From NCBI RefSeq assembly GCF_004349055.1, contig NZ_SMKX01000090.1, positions 1 through 35,202 of the forward strand: 35,202 nucleotides of DNA, read 5' to 3'. The notes under the pieces are model-generated. The model was not told the origin of the DNA and made no database searches. It was given only the letters and a program-made list of their open reading frames with translations. The position numbers were made by a program, and so were the translations under genes. Positions within the stretch are counted from its first letter, which is position 1. Each line of letters opens with the position of its first letter. Below, in pieces: positions 29,136 to 35,202 of this stretch. Source of the stretch: Kribbella antibiotica. GTDB lineage: Bacteria; Actinomycetota; Actinomycetes; Propionibacteriales; Kribbellaceae.

Positions 29136-30256
29136 GCGCGCCGGTATCGGAGACGGCGACGCAGGCGTTGCAGGAGGATGCACCGGTCGAAAAGCCGCCG
29201 CGCGGTACACCCTGGTGGGCCAACCAGCGGATCGGCTTGCTACTGCTCGTCGTACTGCTGGGTGCGCTGTTCGGTGTGTTGCGGCCGGCGTTCTTCAACC
29301 AGCAGCTGGTGATCTTCCCGCTGCTGCGCGACATCGCGATGTTCACTGTGGTCGGGCTGGCACAGCTGTGTGTGCTGTCGATCGGGCACATGAATCTGGC
29401 CGTCGGCCGGATGGCTGCCTTCTCGATGATGATCACCGGCATCTCCTACGACCTGTTTCATCTCACCCTGTACTCCGGTCTCCTGGTGGGACTGGTGGCC
29501 GGTACGGCGATTGGTGCGTTGGCGGGCTGGGTGATCGCGCGGACCGGGGTCAACTCGTTCGTGGTGACGCTGGCGCTCGACTTCCTGTTGCTGGGCATGA
29601 TTCCGCTCGTTTACACGTCGCTGACCGACAATGCGGCGTTCGTGGTCAAGCCGCCGGGGATGCGGGAGCTGCGGAACTACTCGCTCGCGGATGTGTGTGT
29701 CGGCAACGTGTGCGGGTCGCCCGCCGTACCGCAATTGGCGCTCTTCGCTGTGGTTGCCATGGTGGTTGTCGGCTGGATCTACTCGCGGACGCGGCTCGGG
29801 CGAGAGCTGCTGATGACTGGCTCGTCGGTGCGCGCTGCTGAGCTGTCCGGCATCCCGACTGCCCGCCGCGTGATCACCGCGCACGCGATGTCCGGGTGCC
29901 TGGCCGCACTGGCCGGATTCATGCTGGCCGTCTCGACCGGTTCGATCAAGGCGACGATCGGCGAGGAGTTCATGCTGCCGTCGTTCCTCGGTCCGATCCT
30001 CGGCGGCACTTTGCTGGCCGGCGGATTCGTCTCGATCTGGGGCACGCTGATCGGTACGGCGCTCACCTCGGTGATCCGTAAGGGTCTTGATCTGCTCGGC
30101 GTCGGGCTGGAGAGCCTGAACATCTACCTGGGCCTGATCCTGCTGGTCGCGCTCTCCACCGACCGGGTCCGCACGCTGCTCTCCGATCGGAGCGTGCTCG
30201 GCGGTCCGCCGCTGACCTCACCGCCGCCGCCCAAGCGCGAAGGAGAACCGCGATGA
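29132..30256 (+). CDS. Sugar ABC transporter permease 1 (RbsC type)
   Basis: The 374-residue permease has a ~30-residue cytoplasmic N-terminus and about nine membrane helices. The RbsC-like signature regions are LCVLSIGHMNLAVGRMAAFS, TGVNSFVVTLALDFLLLGMI and ELSGIPTARRVITAHAMSGC. It ends in a Pro-rich tail. A Cys-rich loop (VCVGNVCGS) lies between helices and faces outside. It starts in the stop of the dehydratase gene (ATGA) and pairs with permease 2, which implies a heterodimeric channel. Confidence 0.9.
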   Translation: MSAPVSETATQALQEDAPVEKPPRGTPWWANQRIGLLLLVVLLGALFGVLRPAFFNQQLVIFPLLRDIAMFTVVGLAQLCVLSIGHMNLAVGRMAAFSMMITGISYDLFHLTLYSGLLVGLVAGTAIGALAGWVIARTGVNSFVVTLALDFLLLGMIPLVYTSLTDNAAFVVKPPGMRELRNYSLADVCVGNVCGSPAVPQLALFAVVAMVVVGWIYSRTRLGRELLMTGSSVRAAELSGIPTARRVITAHAMSGCLAALAGFMLAVSTGSIKATIGEEFMLPSFLGPILGGTLLAGGFVSIWGTLIGTALTSVIRKGLDLLGVGLESLNIYLGLILLVALSTDRVRTLLSDRSVLGGPPLTSPPPPKREGEPR

Positions 30257-31248
30257 CGCGCTTCGCCCGCTCGACCGAGATGACGTTGCTCGTCATCGGC
30301 ATCGTGTTTTTCATCGGCCTGGTGATCGCCTCCGGCGGTGACCTGCTCGCAGCGAATTCCTCACGAGTGCTACTTCAGTTCCTTGCGGTGCCGATCCTGA
30401 TCGGATTGGCTCAAATGGTGGTTCTTGCGGTGGGTCAGCTCAACCTGGCCGTCGGCGCGATCGGTGGATTCGCGGCGGCGGCGATGGGCGTGCTCATGGC
30501 CGATCACGGGGTGCCGGTTCCGCTGGCGCTGCTGATCGGCTTCCTGCTCGCCGGGGTGGTCGGTCTGCTGAACGGTGTTCTGGTGGTGCTGACCCGGATC
30601 AACGGTTTCATCGTCACGCTCGCGACGATGACAATCCTGCTCGGCGTGCAGTATCGGCTGGTCGGGACACGGACTGTCGACGCTTACCCACAAGGGCTCA
30701 AGACGTTCGGAGCGGCGGCGATCTTCGGGGTCGTGCCGTGGATCTTCGTGGTCGCGCTGATCGTGGCCGGGTTGCTTGCGGTGCTGCTGAAGCGGACCGT
30801 GCCGGGGCGGCAGTTGCTCGCCTCCGGTGGCAACCCGATCGCGGCGCGGCTGTCCGGAATCTCCAATGACCGCTCGGTGATCGTCGCGCACGCGTTGTCC
30901 GGGGCGATTCTCGGCGTGGCCGCGATTCTCACCGTCGCGTCATCGCCCGGCGTGAACAAGAGCATCGGTGGCGACTGGCTGCTGCCGTCGTTCGCTGCGC
31001 CGATCATCGGTGGGGCGCTGCTCACGGGCGGTTCGGCCGTCGTGCTGGGGACGGTGCTGGCGGCGTTCATCGTGCGATTCGTGGACACCGCGCGGGCCGA
31101 GTTCTCGCTCGAGCCTTCGTGGGTGAACTTCGTGGTCGGTGCCGTGGTCCTCGGCTCGGTCGTGCTCGGACAGGTCCGGACGCGCCGGCAGGACCGGCGG
31201 TCGGTGGTGAAATCGCCCGACGCGGCGGTAGCCGGAGGTGTGTCATGA
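30253..31248 (+). CDS. Sugar ABC transporter permease 2 (RbsC type)
   Basis: The 331-residue permease resembles permease 1: VVLAVGQLNLAVGAIGGFAA, TRINGFIVTLATMTILLGVQ, RLSGISNDRSVIVAHALSGA and WLLPSFAAPIIGGALLTGGS. AAG..GAA patterns shared by the two suggest an old duplication. It overlaps permease 1 by ATGA (30253-30256) and the ATPase gene by ATGA (31245-31248). GAAGGAG lies upstream of its ATG. Confidence 0.9.
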   Translation: MTRFARSTEMTLLVIGIVFFIGLVIASGGDLLAANSSRVLLQFLAVPILIGLAQMVVLAVGQLNLAVGAIGGFAAAAMGVLMADHGVPVPLALLIGFLLAGVVGLLNGVLVVLTRINGFIVTLATMTILLGVQYRLVGTRTVDAYPQGLKTFGAAAIFGVVPWIFVVALIVAGLLAVLLKRTVPGRQLLASGGNPIAARLSGISNDRSVIVAHALSGAILGVAAILTVASSPGVNKSIGGDWLLPSFAAPIIGGALLTGGSAVVLGTVLAAFIVRFVDTARAEFSLEPSWVNFVVGAVVLGSVVLGQVRTRRQDRRSVVKSPDAAVAGGVS

Positions 31249-32762
31249 CGCTGTTCCAGGCTTCGGAGATCGTGAAGGTCTTCCCAGGTGTCCGTGCTCT
31301 CGATGGCGTGACGCTGTCACTGGAGGCCGGTTCCGTCCATGCCTTGCTCGGTGAGAACGGTGCCGGCAAGTCAACGCTGATCAAGGTCATCACCGGCCTC
31401 TACCGACCTGATGGCGGCCGGTTGCTGCTCGACGGGCAGGAGGTGTCCTTCGGGTCACCGCACGAATCGGCCTCGGCCGGGATCGGCGTGGTGCACCAGG
31501 AGCGCAACCTGATCCCCGGCTTCACGGTCGGGGAGAACATCCTGCTCCAGAAGCTGCCAACCTCCCGCGGTCTCATCGACCGCTCTGCGATCCGCTCCGA
31601 GGCCTCGCGCTGGTTGGCTGAGCTCGAGCTCGACATCGATCCGGACCAGCCCGTGACGGAGCTGTCGGTCGCGCAGGCGCAACTGGTCGAGATTGCCAAG
31701 GCGCTGTCGATCGAGAGTCGCGTGCTCCTGCTCGATGAGCCAACCGCGTCAATCACCCCCAACGAAGCCGCTCTGCTATTCCGGGTGGTGCAGAAGCTGA
31801 AGGACGACGGTCGCGCGGTTCTGTTCGTCAGTCACAAGCTGGAAGAGGTCTTCCAGATCTGCGACACCGTCACCGTGCTCCGCGATGGTGCATCGGTCCT
31901 CTCCGGCGGAGCTCTGTCCGACCTGACCCGCGACCAGGTGGTCGACCTCATGGTCGGCCGAGTCCACGAGGCCCTCAACCTCCCCGAGCGAACCGTCGAC
32001 ACCTCGGTCGCGCCGATCCTGGAGCTCCGCGGAGTCGGTACGGCGACCGGCCACGCCGAGGTGGATCTCACCGTGCGCCCCGGCGAGATCGTCGGCCTGT
32101 ACGGGCTGGTCGGCGCCGGCCGCAGCGAGCTGGCCAAGGCGCTGCTCGGCCTCGACCGGATCACTGCCGGTGAGGTGCTGGTCCGCGGCAAGGCGGTGAA
32201 GATCCGCACCGTGCGCGACGCCCTGCGCAACCACAAGATCGGCTACGTCACCGAGAACCGCAAGGAAGAAGGCGTCTTCCTGGAGCAGTCGGTCGCCCGC
32301 AACATCGCCGTCACCATCTGGGACCGCCTCCGCAAACCCCTCGGCTATGTCCCAGCCAAGGCCGAGACGGCCATCGTCACCTCGTACGTCGAGCAACTCG
32401 GCATCCGGATCGCCTCCCCGTCCCAACTGGTCGGCACCCTCTCCGGCGGCAACCAGCAAAAGGTCTCGCTGGCCAAATGGCTCGCGGCCCAAACCGAGAT
32501 CCTGATCATCGACGAGCCGACGGTCGGCATCGACGTCCGCACCAAAGACGCCTTCCACACCCTGATCTGGGATCTGGCCGCCAACGGCCTGGCCATCCTG
32601 CTGATCACCTCGGACCTGCCCGAGATGATCACCTTGGCCGACCGCGTCGTCGTCATGCGCGACCACCGGATCCAGGGCGAGCTCCCCAATGACCACAACT
32701 ACGACCACATGAGCCAGCAGGTCATCCGCCTCATCCACGCCGAAGGAACCACCGCCGCATGA
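31245..32762 (+). CDS. Sugar ABC transporter ATPase with two nucleotide-binding domains (RbsA type)
   Basis: The 505-residue protein has two fused ATPase domains. The first has Walker A GENGAGKST (36-44), a degenerate signature TELSVAQAQLVEIAKAL and Walker B LLLDEPTASITPNEA. The second has GLVGAGRSELAKALLG in place of a classical Walker A, the signature LSGGNQQKVSLAKWL and LIIDEPTVGIDV. This is the normal pattern for RbsA/AraG-type proteins, where the second site is altered. GGAGG lies 6 bases before the ATG at 31245. It powers the permease pair. Confidence 0.94.
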   Translation: MTLFQASEIVKVFPGVRALDGVTLSLEAGSVHALLGENGAGKSTLIKVITGLYRPDGGRLLLDGQEVSFGSPHESASAGIGVVHQERNLIPGFTVGENILLQKLPTSRGLIDRSAIRSEASRWLAELELDIDPDQPVTELSVAQAQLVEIAKALSIESRVLLLDEPTASITPNEAALLFRVVQKLKDDGRAVLFVSHKLEEVFQICDTVTVLRDGASVLSGGALSDLTRDQVVDLMVGRVHEALNLPERTVDTSVAPILELRGVGTATGHAEVDLTVRPGEIVGLYGLVGAGRSELAKALLGLDRITAGEVLVRGKAVKIRTVRDALRNHKIGYVTENRKEEGVFLEQSVARNIAVTIWDRLRKPLGYVPAKAETAIVTSYVEQLGIRIASPSQLVGTLSGGNQQKVSLAKWLAAQTEILIIDEPTVGIDVRTKDAFHTLIWDLAANGLAILLITSDLPEMITLADRVVVMRDHRIQGELPNDHNYDHMSQQVIRLIHAEGTTAA

Positions 32763-33601
32763 GCAGGGTCGATGCCCATCACCATGTGTGGGATCTGTCC
32801 GTCCGGGACCAGACCTGGATGGTCGGCCCCGACTTCGAGCCCATCCGCCGCAACTTCACCGCCGAAGACCTGGCACCCCTCGCCGCGGCCGCTGACATCA
32901 CCGCGACGGTGCTCGTGCAGACCGTCGGCGTCCTCGCCGAGACCGGCGAGTTCCTGGAAGTTGCTGCTAGCAACGACTTGGTCGCCGGTGTGGTCGGCTG
33001 GGTCGACCTGGCCGCGCCCGACATTGCCGACGTACTGGCTGAGCTTCAGGCTCGCCCCGATGGCCAGTACCTCAAGGGAATCCGCCACCAGGTCCACGAC
33101 GAGCCAGACCTCGACTGGCTTCTCCGCCCCGACGTCCAACGCGGCCTCACCGCTGTAGCCGATGCCGGACTCGTCTACGACCTCCTCACGAAGACCCCGC
33201 ACCTGCCAGCTGCGATCAAGACAGCTCAAGCCCTTCCGCAGCTGTCCTTCGTCGTCGACCACATCTCCAAGCCCGCCGTTGGCGGACCGCTCGACCCCTG
33301 GGCCACCGAGCTCCGCGCCCTGGCGGCCCTTCCCAACGTCACCTGCAAACTCTCCGGCATGGTCACGGAGGCCGACTGGTCAACCTGGACTCCCGCCGAC
33401 CTCAAGCCCTACGCCGACGTAGTCCTCGACGCCTTCACCCCCGGCCGCGTCATGTTCGGCTCCGACTGGCCCGTCTGCCTCCTAGCAGCCGACTACCCCA
33501 CCGTCGTAGCCACCGCCGAAACCCTCACCACCCACCTAACCCCCACCGAACGCCAAGCCATCTTCACCACCACAGCCACCACCACCTACAACCTCCTCTA
33601 G
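32759..33601 (+). CDS. Amidohydrolase-family sugar lactonase (L-fuconolactonase/rhamnonolactonase type)
   Basis: The 280-residue protein is a COG3618-type amidohydrolase. It starts MSRVDAHHHVWDLS with the HxH motif, has GIRHQVHDEPDLDWLLRPDV and FVVDHISKPAV, and ends with VMFGSDWPVCLLAADY containing the catalytic Asp. Relatives hydrolyse L-fucono-1,5-lactone, L-rhamnono-1,4-lactone or similar. It overlaps the ATPase stop (ATGA at 32759-32762) and is the last gene of the operon. Together with the dehydratase and FAH protein it supports a non-phosphorylative deoxysugar pathway. Confidence 0.92.
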   Translation: MSRVDAHHHVWDLSVRDQTWMVGPDFEPIRRNFTAEDLAPLAAAADITATVLVQTVGVLAETGEFLEVAASNDLVAGVVGWVDLAAPDIADVLAELQARPDGQYLKGIRHQVHDEPDLDWLLRPDVQRGLTAVADAGLVYDLLTKTPHLPAAIKTAQALPQLSFVVDHISKPAVGGPLDPWATELRALAALPNVTCKLSGMVTEADWSTWTPADLKPYADVVLDAFTPGRVMFGSDWPVCLLAADYPTVVATAETLTTHLTPTERQAIFTTTATTTYNLL

Positions 33602-33643
33602 TCTGGGCTGCTCGCAGTGATTGACCGATGACAGGGGGACGTC

Positions 33644-34654
33644 TTGGAGTGGGTGGTCGGCGCGCTGGGGGCACTTCTCGCAGGCATCGGCGTCAACGCG
33701 ATCTACGACATCGTGAAGCACGGGTCGGCCCGGGTCCCGCAGATCCTGCGGCGCAGCGCCCTCACCCGTGAAGCTCGTGACCATGACGTGGAGACCGATG
33801 GTCTTGTCACGCTGGTGACCTGGTCCAAGAGCCGGAAGTTGACGCCCGATCGGATCGAGACGACGTACGAAGGATGGTCGCCCCGCGCGCATCTGTTTGA
33901 CGAGGACGTCTGGCACGAGCAGGTCGAGAGCCACCGGGCTCGTGGCGACGCCGGCAGTACGGCGTACCTCACCGCCCTGGCCGTGGATCACTACGAAAGC
34001 CATGCTGGTCAGCAGTTCGGGATCCGTGTCGCCGAGAGCGACTATGCAGAGACACTGGCCACTGCCCAGATCTACGCCACCGATCCGGAGCTGAAGGAAC
34101 GCCTGGACACCGCGCTCGCCGGACCGTTGGACGGGTTCCTCGACAGCGTGCCTCCCACCTCGCTCACCGCCTGCGTCTCGGTGCTGAGTCGTGAGGGAAC
34201 CGTTCTGCTGATGCGTCGATCCCGGACCGTGCGGGTCTTCCCGGCGGAGTGGACGGTGGGGATCAACGAGACAATGAAGTACTCCGCGGAACCAGGCGCG
34301 GCGGAGAGCCTGCACGCGGTCGCGATGCGCGGCCTGCAGGAGGAGCTCAGCCTGACCGCCGCCGACCTGAAATCTCCCGAGCCGTTGATCACCTGGCTAG
34401 GTTGGAGCCGGCAGTCCAGCAGCTTCGCCACCGTCAACCTGGTCCGCTCGCACCTCACCGAGGCCGAGATCAGCGAGCGTCGCGGCGAGTCTCACAGCGT
34501 CTACGAACACGACAAGATGGCTTGGTGCCCACTCCGCCCCCGCGCGATCTCGTCGATCATCACCGGCGGCAAGACCCCTGACGGTTCCCACTCCTGGAAC
34601 TACCTGGCTCCGCTGATCGCTCTGGAACTCTGGCGGTCCCGAACCAGCCTTTGA
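33644..34654 (+). CDS. Membrane-anchored Nudix-like protein
   Basis: The 336-residue protein begins with one hydrophobic segment (WVVGALGALLAGIGVNAIYD, residues 3-22) and a basic stretch, then a soluble middle region without clear domains (40-175). The C-terminal domain from about 180 is Nudix-like: CVSVLSREGTVLLMRRSRTV, WTVGINETMKYS, and HAVAMRGLQEELSLTA at the Nudix box position. The box reads RGLQEE where REXXEE is expected, so the first Glu is Gly and hydrolysis may be weakened or lost. The TTG at 33644 has AGGGGG about 5 bases upstream. Context (edge of an accessory, IS-bearing region) leaves open a sensing or defence role; this is speculation. Confidence 0.8.
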   Translation: MEWVVGALGALLAGIGVNAIYDIVKHGSARVPQILRRSALTREARDHDVETDGLVTLVTWSKSRKLTPDRIETTYEGWSPRAHLFDEDVWHEQVESHRARGDAGSTAYLTALAVDHYESHAGQQFGIRVAESDYAETLATAQIYATDPELKERLDTALAGPLDGFLDSVPPTSLTACVSVLSREGTVLLMRRSRTVRVFPAEWTVGINETMKYSAEPGAAESLHAVAMRGLQEELSLTAADLKSPEPLITWLGWSRQSSSFATVNLVRSHLTEAEISERRGESHSVYEHDKMAWCPLRPRAISSIITGGKTPDGSHSWNYLAPLIALELWRSRTSL

Positions 34655-34882
34655 TCTCTTGATGGCCTTCACGGATTCCGTCGGCTGCCTCGCGCACCAT
34701 CAGGGCCAACTCGGGCGCGGGTATGCCGTCGAATGTGCTGAGTGTGCTGGCGGAAAACGGTTGCTGGCGGCAATCTCCCGCCAGTCGATGTCGGCGTACG
34801 TGTCGCGGCTGTTGATTGAACCCACCGGGCGGCACGTGGCGGCGGTCCCGTTTGGCGGGTGGACCAGCCGGACTCCAGACAC
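34655..34882 (-). pseudogene. Possible decayed, frameshifted gene
   Basis: On the minus strand a GTG at 34882 opens MSGVRLVHPPNGTAATCRPV, then INSRDTYADIDWREIAASNR, with good codon bias. After a TTTT run at about 34757-34760 the gene-like pattern moves to another frame, reading FSASTLSTFDGIPAPELALM and then VREAADGIREGHQEIKGW. A one-base loss in that run would explain both halves. It ends at or inside the convergent Nudix gene with no clear stop. No domain is recognised. It may be an IS-adjacent remnant, or the frames may be coincidental. Confidence 0.35.
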
Positions 34883-34967
34883 TCACCAACTTCGGAGGTC
34901 GTCGGTGGCTGAGCCTGGAGAGGGGCTCGCGAGGTGGGAAGCGGGTGGTTGGATGCTCCTATGGATG

Positions 34968-35202
34968 TCAAGCAGCGGTTGGCTTGGGGTTTGGTTGGCG
35001 TAGGACGTAGTAGATCTCGCGGGCGATGAGGCGTTTGAGGCAGCGGATGATGTCTTTCTTTGACAGGCCTTCGGCGGTGCGTTTCGCTGCGTAGGCCTGG
35101 GTGCGTGGATCGTGGCGGAGTCGGCTGATGACGATCACGTAGAGCGCTTTGTTGGCTTGCCGGTCGCCGCCTCGGTTGAGGCGGTGGCGGTGGGTCTGGC
35201 CA
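34968..35202 (-). mobile_element. IS110-family transposase, C-terminal part (runs off the window)
   Basis: From the window edge to a TGA at 34968-34970 the minus strand encodes the C-terminus of an IS110/IS116/IS902 transposase (Transposase_20 domain): THRHRLNRGGDRQANKALYV, VISRLRHDPRTQAYAAKRTA, then GLSKKDIIRCLKRLIAREIY and YVLRQ. The start and the catalytic N-terminal DEDD domain lie outside. There is no visible frameshift in the part seen. The 300-odd bases to the left should include the element's end. Confidence 0.92.

Noticed and set aside
1..35202. CRISPR arrays, tRNA or rRNA genes, prophage structural genes
   Set aside because: I saw no regularly spaced direct repeats, no tRNA-like cloverleaf and no phage proteins; the capsid-like encapsulin stands alone with its desulfurase cargo.

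Overview
This is a high-GC, gene-dense window with strong G/C third-codon bias, frequent GTG/TTG starts and many 4-bp stop/start overlaps. It comes from an actinomycete; DUF5753/XRE regulators, DUF6879, SCO6745-like and DUF664 proteins fit. Kribbella or another Nocardioidaceae-like genus is my best inference, not a proof. I see no rRNA, tRNA or CRISPR array.

Layout. 0-3.1 kb: lysine/arginine exporter with divergent LysR regulator, then a GNAT/SCO6745 pair. 3.2-8.5 kb: cation/proton antiporter, ankyrin protein, NTF2-like protein, amidohydrolase with divergent TetR, DinB-like protein. 8.5-11.6 kb: DEAD-box helicase with a structured leader, an upstream ORF and a strong terminator, then a phosphotriesterase-like protein and a DUF1304 protein. 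11.8-13.9 kb: MFS exporter behind a MerR-type palindrome, and a RhtB-type exporter. 13.95-17.1 kb: cobalamin riboswitch driving cbtB-cbtA and an atypical histidine phosphatase, then a hydrolase and a small protein. 17.2-20.5 kb: accessory stretch with an XRE/DUF6879/small-protein operon, a frameshifted gene and a HEPN-MNT toxin-antitoxin-like pair. 20.5-25.2 kb: VOC protein; a family 2A encapsulin shell with its cysteine desulfurase cargo and a divergent LysR regulator; a methyltransferase. 25.2-33.6 kb: GntR-controlled sugar (probably deoxysugar acid) uptake and non-phosphorylative catabolism. 33.6-35.2 kb: membrane-anchored Nudix-like protein, a decayed gene and the 3' end of an IS110 transposase.

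The most striking systems are (i) the two-gene family 2A encapsulin locus, a sulfur-storing compartment type, whose cargo has a ~200-residue disordered leader with a duplicated FYFL motif; and (ii) a ~165-bp palindromic element present twice (1628-1795 and 11637-11801). Its two arms differ between copies by matched, compensatory changes, and one end of each copy supplies the stop codon of a neighbouring gene. Many genes have a TANNNT -10 box 6-9 bases before the start codon and no Shine-Dalgarno sequence, which suggests widespread leaderless transcription.
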